From contig CAAEIG010000174.1 in NCBI GenBank assembly GCA_900755895.1, forward strand, positions 1-53,630: a stretch of 53,630 bases of DNA. Reading direction: 5' to 3'. The stretch is from Clostridia bacterium. Lineage in GTDB: Bacteria > Bacillota > Clostridia > Oscillospirales > Acutalibacteraceae. The notes below the pieces were generated by a model that saw only the letters and a list, made by a program, of their open reading frames with translations, ran no database searches and had not been told where the DNA came from. A program made the translations under genes and the position numbers. Of this stretch, positions 34,027 through 41,818 are shown piece by piece (within the stretch, counting starts at the first letter, position 1; every line of letters starts with the position of its first letter).

Positions 34027-34735
34027 AAACCTGGAAAAATCCTTTGAGGGCCATCAGGTCTTAAAAGGGATCAACGAGCACATCTACAAGGGGGAAAAAG
34101 TGGCTGTCATCGGGCCTTCCGGCTCTGGCAAATCCACCTTCCTGCGCTGCCTCAACCTGCTGGAAGAGCCCACCAGCGGCACTATCACCTTTGAGGGCGT
34201 GGACATTACCGATCCCAAGAACGACATCAACAAGCTTCGCGCTCGGATGGGTATGGTGTTCCAGCAGTTCAATCTGTTCCCCCACATGACCGTAAAGCAG
34301 AACATCACTCTGGCCCCTGTCAAGCTGAAGCTGATGACCAAGGCCGAAGCCGACAAAAAGGCCATGGAACTTCTGGAGCGAGTGGGCCTGCCCGACAAGG
34401 CCTCTGCCTACCCCAAACAGCTCTCCGGCGGTCAGCAGCAGCGTATCGCCATTGCCCGTGCTCTGGCTATGAACCCTGATGTGATGCTCTTTGACGAACC
34501 CACCTCCGCATTGGACCCAGAGATGGTGGGCGAGGTGTTGGAGATCATGAAGGAGCTGGCTGACGAAGGCATGACCATGGTGGTGGTCACCCACGAGATG
34601 GGATTTGCCCGCAGCGTTGCCACCCGAGTACTGTTCATGGATCAGGGTGTCATCGCCGAGCAGAACGACCCGGAAACCTTCTTCACCAATCCCCAAAACC
34701 CCCGTCTGAAAGAATTTCTCTCCAAGGTTCTGTAA
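34013..34735 (+). CDS. Amino-acid ABC transporter ATPase (GlnQ/HisP family)
   Basis: 240 residues from a GTG start ten bases after AAAGGAGG. Walker A GPSGSGKST lies near residue 34, the signature is LSGGQQQRIAIARALAM, and Walker B is VMLFDEPTSALDPEMV, with the switch His in VVVTHEMGFA. It drives amino-acid import with the permease it overlaps. The terminator after it ends the operon. Confidence 0.96.
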   Translation: MIDVKNLEKSFEGHQVLKGINEHIYKGEKVAVIGPSGSGKSTFLRCLNLLEEPTSGTITFEGVDITDPKNDINKLRARMGMVFQQFNLFPHMTVKQNITLAPVKLKLMTKAEADKKAMELLERVGLPDKASAYPKQLSGGQQQRIAIARALAMNPDVMLFDEPTSALDPEMVGEVLEIMKELADEGMTMVVVTHEMGFARSVATRVLFMDQGVIAEQNDPETFFTNPQNPRLKEFLSKVL

Positions 34736-34792
34736 CAAAGGGTCTGCCGTGACTCAGTTTCATGGGCTGAGGAGCGGTCCACTTTCGATAAA

Positions 34793-34834
34793 TGAAAAAG
34801 GACATTCGAGAACAACTCGAATGTCCTTTTTGTT
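34793..34834 (+). terminator. Terminator of the amino-acid transporter operon
   Basis: AAAAAGGACATTCGAG pairs with CTCGAATGTCCTTTTT around AACAA. The stem is the same as at 4332-4372 except for paired base changes. Confidence 0.92.
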
Positions 34835-34839
34835 TCCCG

Positions 34840-35000
34840 CGACCAGGCAGTATCTAGAACTACCGCCTTTTGAGCTCATGGGCTTCCCTGCTGGTTTCTT
34901 TTCCAGGTTTTAGGGGGTAAGGCGTCGCTTTACCAACCTGCTCTCATCTGCCGAATCAGCCGTTAGCTGGCGGAAAGTTTTCCATTTTCTCTCCCTACAG
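34840..35000. other. Gene-free stretch between the transporter operon and pckG
   Basis: No open frame with a ribosome binding site and no recognised RNA; I see nothing further to annotate between the two terminators. Confidence 0.5.
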
Positions 35001-35038
35001 CAAAAGGGGCTACCGTGTGTCCACGGCAGCCCCTTTCA
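35001..35038 (-). terminator. Terminator after pckG
   Basis: On the minus strand AAAGGGGCTGCCGTG pairs with CACGGTAGCCCCTTTT (one mismatch) around GACA. Confidence 0.8.
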
Positions 35039-35090
35039 CTATGCTAAGAGAGGTTGAAATTCATGAAGGATAACTTCTTATTGATGAAAC

Positions 35091-36860
35091 TTACTCGGCG
35101 CACTTCTGCTTCAGAGTAGCCAGCTGGTTCTTCAGTTCCTCAGGCAGCTTGTCGCCAAACTGCTTGTAGAACTCCTCGATACCCTCGGCTTCCTTTGCCC
35201 AGGCAGCCTTGTCCACTTCCAGAATGGTCTTCAAGGTGTCGATGGAGAAGTCGGAGATACCCTCCAGGTTGATGTCCTCTGCGTAAGGCACATAGCCGAT
35301 AGCGGTCTCCTGAGCGTCAACCTTGCCCTCGCAGCGCTTGATGATCCACTCGAGGACGCGGAAGTTGTCGCCGAAGCCGGGCCACAGGAAGTGGCCTTCG
35401 TCGTCCAGACGGAACCAGTTGACGTTGAAGATCTTGGGAGCATTCTCGCCCAGCTTCTCGCCCATCTCGAACCAATGCTGGAAGTAGTCGCCCATGTGGT
35501 AGCCGCAGAAGGGCAGCATAGCCATGGGATCACGACGGACAACACCCACAGCGCCGGTAGCGGCAGCAGTGGTCTCGGAGGCCATGATGGAGCCTACGAA
35601 CACACCGTTGTTCCAATCGCGGGACTGATACACCAGGGGAGTGGTCTGAGCGCGGCGGCCGCCGAAGATGATAGCGGAGATCGGCACACCCTCGCCCTTA
35701 TCGAACTCGGGGCTGATGCAGGGGCAGTTCTTAGCAGGCGCAGTGAAGCGGCTGTTGGGATGAGCGCCCTTCTGATCGGAGGTCTTGCCATTCCAAGGCT
35801 CGCCCTTCCAGTTGAGAGCGTTCTCGGGGGGATTCTTGTCCAAGCCTTCCCACCACACAGTGTTGTCGTCCAGGTTGTGGGCAACGTTGGTGAAGATGGT
35901 GCCCTTCTGGGTGGAGATCAGAGCGTTGGGGTTGGACTTCATGTTGGTGCCGGGAGCCACGCCGAAGAAGCCGTTCTCGGGGTTGATGGCATACAGCTTG
36001 CCATCGGCGCCCTGGCGCATCCAAGCGATGTCGTCGCCCACGGTCCAGACCTTGTAGCCCTTGTTGCGATAGCCTTCCGGCGGGATCAGCATGGCCAGGT
36101 TGGTCTTACCGCAAGCGGAGGGGAATGCAGCGGAGACATACTTCACTTCGCCCTGGGGATTCTCAATGCCCAGAATCAGCATATGCTCGGCCATCCAGCC
36201 CTCGTTCTTGCCCAGGTAGGAAGCGATACGCAGAGCGAAGCACTTCTTGCCCAGCAGCACGTTGCCGCCGTAACCGGAGTTGACGCTGATGATATAGTTG
36301 TCCTCGGGGAAGTGGCAGATATAGCGGTTTTCTTCCTCAATCTGGCACTTGCAGTGCAGACCCTTGACCCAATCCTCGCTGTCGCCCAGCACGTCCAGCA
36401 CAGCCTGGCCGACGCGGGTCATGATGGCCATGTTCAGCACCACGTAGATGCTGTCGGTGACCTCCAGGCCGATCTTGGCCAGAGGAGAGCCGATGGGGCC
36501 CATGGAGTAGGGGATCACGTACATGGTACGGCCCTTGTAGCTGCCGCGAGCAATGTCGAACAGCATCTTGTAGGCCTTCTGGGGCTCCATCCAGTGGTTG
36601 GTGGGGCCGGCGTCCTCTTCCTTGCGGGAGCAGATGAAGGTGCGGCCTTCCACACGGGCCACGTCGTTGATAGCAGTGCGATGCAGGTAGCAGCCAGGCA
36701 GCTTCTCCTGGTTGAGCTTAATCATCTCACCGGTCTCGCAGGCCTGCCGGCGCAGGTCCTCCAGCTGTTCCTCGGAACCGTCGATCCACACGACTTCGTC
36801 GGGGGTGACGAGCTCCTTCATTTCTTCGAGCCAGCTCAAAACGGACTTGTTGTTAGTCAT
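35091..36860 (-). CDS. pckG: GTP-dependent phosphoenolpyruvate carboxykinase
   Basis: 589 residues, the size of GTP-type enzymes (ATP-type are about 540 and unrelated in detail). Interconverts oxaloacetate + GTP and phosphoenolpyruvate + CO2 + GDP; in anaerobes it often runs toward oxaloacetate. The P-loop is FPSACGKTNLAM, with the active-site Cys before GKT. GPTNHWMEP, DDIAWM and the GTP-site FGVAPGTNMKSNPNA are typical. ATG 36860 has AAAGGAG upstream; the longer frame to 36944 runs across the promoter. Monocistronic. Confidence 0.97.
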   Translation of the reverse strand: MTNNKSVLSWLEEMKELVTPDEVVWIDGSEEQLEDLRRQACETGEMIKLNQEKLPGCYLHRTAINDVARVEGRTFICSRKEEDAGPTNHWMEPQKAYKMLFDIARGSYKGRTMYVIPYSMGPIGSPLAKIGLEVTDSIYVVLNMAIMTRVGQAVLDVLGDSEDWVKGLHCKCQIEEENRYICHFPEDNYIISVNSGYGGNVLLGKKCFALRIASYLGKNEGWMAEHMLILGIENPQGEVKYVSAAFPSACGKTNLAMLIPPEGYRNKGYKVWTVGDDIAWMRQGADGKLYAINPENGFFGVAPGTNMKSNPNALISTQKGTIFTNVAHNLDDNTVWWEGLDKNPPENALNWKGEPWNGKTSDQKGAHPNSRFTAPAKNCPCISPEFDKGEGVPISAIIFGGRRAQTTPLVYQSRDWNNGVFVGSIMASETTAAATGAVGVVRRDPMAMLPFCGYHMGDYFQHWFEMGEKLGENAPKIFNVNWFRLDDEGHFLWPGFGDNFRVLEWIIKRCEGKVDAQETAIGYVPYAEDINLEGISDFSIDTLKTILEVDKAAWAKEAEGIEEFYKQFGDKLPEELKNQLATLKQKCAE

Positions 36861-36915
36861 TTTGTATTTGTCTCCTTTCGCCCAATGGCAAAATTCTGCT
36901 CGTTTTCCAGTCTCT

Positions 36916-36944
36916 ATTCTAGCACAGTGATCCCAAAGAATCAA
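36916..36944 (-). promoter_or_regulatory. Promoter of pckG
   Basis: TTGATT (36944-36939), 17 bp, TAGAAT (36921-36916). Confidence 0.7.
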
Positions 36945-36986
36945 TGACCAAATTGTTAAAAAAGCAGCAAACTTGTATTTTCTCCC

Positions 36987-37241
36987 TCACGGACTGGGCT
37001 TCTTTTTTTCCTCCGGATAGGGCTCCCGGCAATCCGTGCGGCCCAGCAGATAGTCCACACTGGTTTGGTAATAATCCGCCAAGGCAATCAGCACTTGAGT
37101 GGGAATATCATTTTCTCCCGTCTCATATTTGGAATACCCCGTTTGGCTCATGTTTAGGAGCTTTGCAACCTTGGCCTGGGTGAGGTCGTGGTCCTCCCGC
37201 AGGTCTCGCAGCCGTGGATAGCCGCCCACAGCCCTGCTCAT
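36987..37241 (-). CDS. XRE-family helix-turn-helix regulator
   Basis: 84 residues. The Cro/CI-type domain covers about residues 8-66: RLRDLREDHDLTQAKVAKLL, then the recognition helix MSQTGYSKYETGE and the typical YYQTSVDYLLGR end. A Lys/Pro tail follows. The ATG overlaps the nrdG stop (ATGA), and GGAGGA is almost touching the ATG, so translation probably depends on coupling to nrdG. Its target is unknown; co-transcription with nrdG hints at a link to anaerobic growth or redox state. Confidence 0.9.
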   Translation of the reverse strand: MSRAVGGYPRLRDLREDHDLTQAKVAKLLNMSQTGYSKYETGENDIPTQVLIALADYYQTSVDYLLGRTDCREPYPEEKKKPSP

Positions 37242-37738
37242 TCCTCCGGCAGCAGGACCACCTGGCCTTGCTCACGGGTTTTCCTCATGTCGATCAGCCG
37301 CTGGTTCTCGCTGCCCCGGAACCGCAGCTCCAGGTTCCGCTGCTCCAGCACAAAGGGCCCATCAATGAGCAGGTCGCACTGGTCCAGCAGGGCGTTTACG
37401 GCGGGGTCGTTTTTCTCCAACAGCTGCTCATAGGTGTAGCCGGTGAAGATGGTCACATCCTTCCCCGCGCCGTGAACCAACTTCGCCAGCTCCGTCAAAG
37501 GCTCCGGCTGGCAGAAAGGCTCTCCCCCGCTGAAGGTGATCCCCTTCAGGATGGGGTCCTTTTGGAAGTCCTCAAACAGCGTCTGAGGAGTGGTCTCCTG
37601 ACCGCCCTCAAAGGCCCAGGTCTGGGGGTTGTGACAGCCGGGGCAATGGTGGGGGCACCCCTGGGTAAACACCGTGTAGCGGATGCCCGGCCCGTCCACA
37701 ATGGATTCCTTCACCACGCCGGCAATGGTCAATTTCAT
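37238..37738 (-). CDS. nrdG: Anaerobic ribonucleotide reductase activase
   Basis: 166-residue radical SAM activase that places the glycyl radical on class III ribonucleotide reductase. The cluster motif is CPHHCPGC with Cys28, Cys32 and Cys35, and GGEPF follows near residue 90. It lies downstream of the detached glycyl-radical gene and surE, with a 55-bp gap after surE. Given the split NrdD in this window, its direct substrate should be the 56-residue protein (Gly28), presumably once docked on the large chain. Confidence 0.95.
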   Translation of the reverse strand: MKLTIAGVVKESIVDGPGIRYTVFTQGCPHHCPGCHNPQTWAFEGGQETTPQTLFEDFQKDPILKGITFSGGEPFCQPEPLTELAKLVHGAGKDVTIFTGYTYEQLLEKNDPAVNALLDQCDLLIDGPFVLEQRNLELRFRGSENQRLIDMRKTREQGQVVLLPEE

Positions 37739-37793
37739 AGCACTCTCTCCTTATGCAAAAGCCGGGTGGGTCGCCCCATCCGGCCTCTTGTTG

Positions 37794-38534
37794 TCACAGC
37801 GCAAATTCTTTTTTGGAAAAGCCTTCCCAGTCCGTCATTTCATAGGCTAGGGGCGTCACAGTCACGTAGCCCTCCAGCAGCAGGGAGCGGTCGCTATCCC
37901 CCGGCTCCAAAGCATAGCCGTCCTCGTGGGTGGACCAGAAATACCGTCTTCCCATGGGAGAAGTACGCTCCTCATACTCGCCCAGCCACATGGCATGGCC
38001 CTGAGACACCCATCTTACACCCCGGATCTCCTCCCAGGGCAGGGCGGGAACATTGATGTTCAGCGTCTGGCGGATATCATGTTTCAGATCCAGCTGGGCC
38101 AGAATCGCCAGGAACACCCGGACCAGGGTCTCCCTATCCGCCTCCACAGGAGCGGACAGGGCAATGGACTTGTACCCCATCTTTGCCCCTTCTAAAGCAG
38201 CGGCCACCGTGCCGGAGTACAGCAGGTCCCCAGCCAAATTCACTCCCCGATTGGGGCCGGAGACCACCAGGTCCACCGGACTCTTTACCAGAGCTTTCAG
38301 CCCTAGCTGCGTACAGTCGGCAGGGGTGCCGGAACAGCTGTGGGCGGGAATGCCATCCCAATCAAAATCCTGAACAAAAAGGGGGTCCCTGGTGGTGATA
38401 CCGTGGCCCACCGCCGAACGCTCCCGGTCGGGAGCCACCACGGTGACCTGGTGACCGGCTCCCTTCAGAGCTTCAGCCAAGGTCCTGAGCCCTGGGGAGT
38501 GAATGCCGTCATCGTTGACCAACAGGATGTGCAC
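37794..38534 (-). CDS. surE: 5'/3'-nucleotidase SurE
   Basis: 246 residues; metal-dependent nucleoside monophosphatase. The N-terminal MHILLVNDDGIHSPGL holds the metal ligands Asp8 and Asp9. The second motif is VAPDRERSAVGHGIT, with the conserved SGPNRGVNLAGDLLYSGTVAAA. It starts with GTG at 38534 behind AAAGGGG, 29 bp after the glycyl-radical gene and before nrdG. Placement among deoxynucleotide-synthesis genes suits nucleotide pool control. Confidence 0.96.
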   Translation of the reverse strand: MHILLVNDDGIHSPGLRTLAEALKGAGHQVTVVAPDRERSAVGHGITTRDPLFVQDFDWDGIPAHSCSGTPADCTQLGLKALVKSPVDLVVSGPNRGVNLAGDLLYSGTVAAALEGAKMGYKSIALSAPVEADRETLVRVFLAILAQLDLKHDIRQTLNINVPALPWEEIRGVRWVSQGHAMWLGEYEERTSPMGRRYFWSTHEDGYALEPGDSDRSLLLEGYVTVTPLAYEMTDWEGFSKKEFAL

Positions 38535-38563
38535 GGGAATCGCCCCTTTCTCAAAAGATCGTC

Positions 38564-38734
38564 TTACAGGTTAGAGAGGGTGTGCTTGACCCGATCCCGC
38601 TCCTCAGCGCGCTTGGCGTTGTTCCAGCGGTCGATGGTGCCCACCAGGTATCCGGTGATCCGGCGGATCCGCTCAAAGTCCCGGCCCTCACCAATCAAGA
38701 TCTGCTCTTTCTTCTCAGCAACATTCTTCGCCAT
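38564..38734 (-). CDS. Detached glycyl-radical domain of class III ribonucleotide reductase
   Basis: A 56-residue protein with AGGAGG nine bases before ATG 38734 and its own promoter. Its middle, ERIRRITGYLVGTIDRWNNA, and end, KRAEERDRVKH, correspond to the C-terminal glycyl-radical segment of NrdD (R-x-x-G-Y, ending R-V-K-H); the radical residue would be Gly28. The separate NrdD chain encoded upstream stops before this segment. By analogy with GrcA/YfiD, which replaces a damaged pyruvate formate-lyase C-terminus, it should dock on NrdD and be activated by NrdG, encoded two genes later. Homology is clear by eye; function in trans is inferred. Confidence 0.88.
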   Translation of the reverse strand: MAKNVAEKKEQILIGEGRDFERIRRITGYLVGTIDRWNNAKRAEERDRVKHTLSNL

Positions 38735-38788
38735 AGTTCATGTCCTCCTATATTAATTCAGTGTATCTCAAAATCAAGAACTGTTCTT

Positions 38789-38817
38789 ATTTTATCAGAA
38801 TCCTGTGCCGCTGTCAA
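38789..38817 (-). promoter_or_regulatory. Promoter of the glycyl-radical gene-surE-nrdG-XRE operon
   Basis: TTGACA (38817-38812), 17 bp, TAAAAT (38794-38789). Just upstream CCACACAATCTTGCG (minus strand, 38845-38831) partly resembles an NrdR box but lacks the central TAT. Confidence 0.75.
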
Positions 38818-38904
38818 TGGGACGGCGCAAGATTGTGTGGAGTGCTACCTTCACATGGTCCGCTTACTTCCTGGTAATGGAGTTCGGCCAACACATCGGC
38901 CAAC

Positions 38905-38966
38905 ACAAAAGTTTTGGTCAAGCTTTTTCAAAAGCTTGCGTGGGGTGGAGCAGAGCTCCACGACCT
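38905..38966 (+). repeat. Hairpin repeat, copy with CAAGC/GCTTG stem
   Basis: CAAAAGTTTTGGTCAAGC, TTTTTCAAAA, GCTTGC, then the palindrome TGGAGCAGAGCTCCA and CGACCT. Same plan as at 45219-45283 but with different paired bases in the stem. Confidence 0.8.
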
Positions 38967-39120
38967 GATTTGCCTTCCCCCCAGCGCAGGAGGGGGGAGG
39001 GGGGAACCCTCGCCGGGGGTTCCCCCAGGAGTCAGCGTTTAGCAACCTTGTGAGGGTCTCCTAGGGAAGCCTCGCTGGGCCTGGGGCAGCTTACTGGCAA
39101 GGGGCCGGGGAGAGGACCTA
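38967..39120. other. Gene-free GC-rich stretch between the nrdD halves
   Basis: Contains runs of G and C (GGAGGGGGGAGGGGGG near 38989) and GGGGGAACCC/GGGTTCCCCC-type pairing (39000-39027), but no open frame with a ribosome binding site. Confidence 0.5.
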
Positions 39121-39240
39121 CAGCCTTCGGCTGACGCGGCCCCTCCCCTGGTTTTCTCTTCCGGTTGCGCCGGTTTTAAGGTCGCGCCTTTTTGAAAAAA
39201 GGCGCCCCAAAAACTTTTTACGTTTACGCCGCTTCGCGGT
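39121..39240 (-). repeat. Hairpin repeat directly after the nrdD stop codon
   Basis: On the minus strand, right after the TAA, the order is CCGCGAAGCGGCG, AAAAAGTTTTTGGGG, GGCGCC-TTTTTTCAAAAA-GGCGCG, ACCTTAAAACCGG and AACCGGAAGAGAAAACCA. This is the order seen after ychF at 31050 on the plus strand. Confidence 0.85.
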
Positions 39241-41538
39241 TTAGCGAATCAAGCAGGAGTAATCCGGCACGTCGTGGTACTTCTTGCGCAGCTCCTGGAG
39301 CTTCTCCAGGGGCACACCTTCTCCGGCATGACGCCCGCAACGGGGGCACACGTCGTCGATGATGCCGTTATAGCCGCAAACAGGGTCGCGGTCCACCGGA
39401 TGGTTCACAGAACCGTACCCGATGCCGGCCTCCTTCATGCAGCGGATGACGCTCTCAAAGGCGTCGATATTCTTGCACACGTCCCCGTCCAGCTCCACAT
39501 AGCTGATGTGACCGGCGTTGGTCAGGGCGTGGAAAGGAGCTTCCTTCTTGATCTTCTCAAAGGCGCTGATGGGATAGTACACCGGCACATGGAAGGAGTT
39601 GGTGTAGTACTCCCGGTCCGTGATGCCGGGAAGCTTGCCGTACTTCTTCTGGTCGATGCGCACAAACCGGCCGGAAAGGCCCTCGGCGGGGGTGGCCAGC
39701 AGGGTGAAGTTCAAACCGGTCTTCTGGGACTCGTCATCCATGCGCTGGCGCATGTGGGAGACGATCTCATACCCCAGCTTGTAGCTCTCCTCGCTCTCGC
39801 CGTGATGCTTGCCGGTGAGGGCCACCAGGGTCTCAGCCAGGCCGATGAAGCCCACGGACAAAGTACCGTGCTTCAGAACCTCTGCTACAGAGTCGTTGCG
39901 GTCCAGCTGATCGGAGTCGATCCAGACGCCCTGGCCCATGAGGAAGGGATAGTTGAACGCTTTCTTGCTGCACTGGATCTTAAACCGGTGCAAGAGCTGC
40001 TCGATGCACAGGTCAATGCGCTGGTCCAGGATCTCATAGAACTTCTTCACATCGCCCTTGGCCTCGATGCCGATGCGGGGCAGGTTGATGGAGGTAAAGC
40101 TCAAATTGCCGCGGCCGCAGGTGACCTCCCGATTCTTGTCGTGGACATTGCCCATGACGCGGGTGCGGCAGCCCATGTAGGCCACTTCGGTGTCGTAGTC
40201 GCCGGGCTTGTAGTACTGAAGGTTGAAGGGCGCATCCAAGAAGCTGAAGTTGGGGAACAGCCGCTTGGCGCTCACCCGCATAGCCAGCTTGAACAGGTCG
40301 TAGTTGGGATCGCCCTCATTGTAGTTGATGCCCTCCTTGACCTTGAAGATCTGCACCGGGAAGATGGGGGTTTCCCCATCGCCCAGGCCGGCCTCGGTGG
40401 CCAGCAGCAGATTGCGGATCACCATACGGCCCTGATCGGAGGTGTCGGTGCCATAGTTCAGAGAGCTGAAGGGCACCTGGGCGCCGGCCCGGGAGTTCAT
40501 GGTGTTCAGGTTGTGGACCAAGGCCTCCATGGCCTGATAGGTGGCCTTGTCCGTCTCCCGCCAAGCGGTCTGGGTGGCGTACTGAGCTGCAGCCTGGGCC
40601 TCTTCTTCCGTGATCTCCTCAAAGCCGTTCTCCCGCTGATGAGCGGGCAGGTACTGAGCAAATTTGACGCCGTACTCCTGGGCCTTGTCCACATCCACCC
40701 GGGCCCCAACGTTCTCCTTGACGTTGGCGATCATGGCGGTGACCTGGTCATAAGGCATGGCCTTGGTCACCTGGAGATATTGGATCAGCGCTTTGAAATA
40801 CTCCTTGGAGTAAGTCTTGTTCACGCCCTCGGCCATGGCGTAGTCGAAGTTGGGCACGCTCTGACCGCCGTGCATCTCGTTCTGGTTGGCCTGGATGGCG
40901 ATGCAGGCCAGGGCGGCATAGCTGGAAATGGCGTTGGGCTCCCGCAGGTACCCGTGGCCGGTGGAAAACCCATCGTGGAACAGCTTGATCAAGTCGATCT
41001 GGCAGCAGGTTTCCGTCAGGGTGTAGAAGTCTTTATCGTGAATGTGAATCTCGCCCTCGGCGTGAGCCTTGGCGATGTGGGAGGGAATGACGTACTTGTC
41101 ATAGAAGCTCTTGGCGCCCTCAGAGCCGTACTTCAACATGGTACCCATGGCAGTGTCGGCGTTGATGTTGGCGTTTTCCCGCTTCAGGTCGGCGTCCTCC
41201 GCCCGCACAAAGGTCAGGGCAGAGTAGATCTTCACCAGCTCATCATCCATCTCCCGGAGCTTTTGATGCTCTGCCCGGTAGAGAATGTAGGCCTTGGCTG
41301 TTTTGGCATAGTCCGCCGCAATGAGCTTTTCCTCCACCACGTCCTGAATCTGCTCCACCGTGGGGATGCCTCCCCGCTTTTCCAGCTCGGCAACCACAGT
41401 CTGGGTCAACTTATCCAGCTGCTGGTCGTTGAGCTTCTCAGTGGCGTTGCGCACGTTGGCTTTGAAAATTGCCCCGCGGATTTTTGAAGCGTCAAAGGGG
41501 ACCTTTTCCCCGCTGCGTTTGATGATGGTTTTCAGCAT
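39241..41538 (-). CDS. nrdD: Class III (anaerobic) ribonucleotide reductase main chain, lacking the glycyl-radical segment
   Basis: 765 residues from ATG 41538. Makes deoxynucleotides from ribonucleotides without oxygen. The N-terminal ATP cone (about 1-95) starts MLKTIIKRSGEKVPFDASKI. The catalytic barrel includes DLIKLFHDGFSTGHGYLREP, ALACIAIQANQNEMHGGQS and MGCRTRVMGNVHDKNREVTC. Near the C-terminus the zinc region DPVCGYNGIIDDVCPRCG is present, but the chain ends HDVPDYSCLIR. The glycyl-radical motif that normally follows is absent and is encoded about 500 bp further on. A consensus promoter with NrdR-like boxes lies upstream. Confidence 0.95.
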   Translation of the reverse strand: MLKTIIKRSGEKVPFDASKIRGAIFKANVRNATEKLNDQQLDKLTQTVVAELEKRGGIPTVEQIQDVVEEKLIAADYAKTAKAYILYRAEHQKLREMDDELVKIYSALTFVRAEDADLKRENANINADTAMGTMLKYGSEGAKSFYDKYVIPSHIAKAHAEGEIHIHDKDFYTLTETCCQIDLIKLFHDGFSTGHGYLREPNAISSYAALACIAIQANQNEMHGGQSVPNFDYAMAEGVNKTYSKEYFKALIQYLQVTKAMPYDQVTAMIANVKENVGARVDVDKAQEYGVKFAQYLPAHQRENGFEEITEEEAQAAAQYATQTAWRETDKATYQAMEALVHNLNTMNSRAGAQVPFSSLNYGTDTSDQGRMVIRNLLLATEAGLGDGETPIFPVQIFKVKEGINYNEGDPNYDLFKLAMRVSAKRLFPNFSFLDAPFNLQYYKPGDYDTEVAYMGCRTRVMGNVHDKNREVTCGRGNLSFTSINLPRIGIEAKGDVKKFYEILDQRIDLCIEQLLHRFKIQCSKKAFNYPFLMGQGVWIDSDQLDRNDSVAEVLKHGTLSVGFIGLAETLVALTGKHHGESEESYKLGYEIVSHMRQRMDDESQKTGLNFTLLATPAEGLSGRFVRIDQKKYGKLPGITDREYYTNSFHVPVYYPISAFEKIKKEAPFHALTNAGHISYVELDGDVCKNIDAFESVIRCMKEAGIGYGSVNHPVDRDPVCGYNGIIDDVCPRCGRHAGEGVPLEKLQELRKKYHDVPDYSCLIR

Positions 41539-41585
41539 GGCGCGTTTTCCTCTTTCCCTGTTACTCGTCCCCAAAAAGGGGCGGC

Positions 41586-41613
41586 GTCCTCCCCCGGGAT
41601 CCCGGGGGAGGAC
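41586..41613. promoter_or_regulatory. Perfect 28-bp palindrome at the predicted 5' end of nrdD mRNA
   Basis: GTCCTCCCCCGGGA and its exact reverse complement follow each other without a gap. The -10 box ends at 41621, so transcription should begin at or within a few bases of this hairpin. The next bases GCCGCCCCTTTTTGGGG could pair alternatively. Possible 5' mRNA stabiliser or attenuator. Confidence 0.75.
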
Positions 41614-41620
41614 GATGTTT

Positions 41621-41649
41621 ATTATATCCTAATCGACCCCAGCTGTCAA
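41621..41649 (-). promoter_or_regulatory. Consensus promoter of nrdD
   Basis: TTGACA (41649-41644), exactly 17 bp, TATAAT (41626-41621): a perfect sigma-A consensus. Confidence 0.92.
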
Positions 41650-41667
41650 CAGGATGGCTCTAAAAAA

Positions 41668-41712
41668 ACACAATATCTTGTGCTCTGTATAATTATTACC
41701 CAAATATACCCC
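41668..41712. promoter_or_regulatory. Paired NrdR-like boxes upstream of nrdD
   Basis: ACACAATATCTTGTGC (41668-41683) fits the NrdR consensus ACAC-W-ATAT-M-TWGTGT closely. A weaker ACCCAAATATACCCC (41698-41712) is centred about 30 bp away, the usual spacing of NrdR box pairs. NrdR with bound dATP/ATP represses ribonucleotide reductase genes in many bacteria. The boxes lie just upstream of the -35. Confidence 0.7.
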
Positions 41713-41721
41713 AAAATGTAT

Positions 41722-41756
41722 GCCCCCAGCCCAAAAGAGGTCCCAGGGCTGGGGGC
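41722..41756 (-). terminator. Terminator after aspS
   Basis: An 11-bp perfect stem GCCCCCAGCCC/GGGCTGGGGGC with a 13-nt loop; ATACATTTTG follows on the minus strand and a TTTTTATG run lies on the plus side. Confidence 0.75.
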
Positions 41757-41818
41757 AGTACTTTTTATGTTTCACGGCAGGGCCTCAAGGGCGCAAGCCA
41801 GTTCCTTCTAAGGGGGAC

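Noticed and set aside
39274..41487. 737-codon plus-strand frame opposite nrdD
   Set aside because: Shadow of nrdD, with repetitive Leu/Gly/His composition and no domain.
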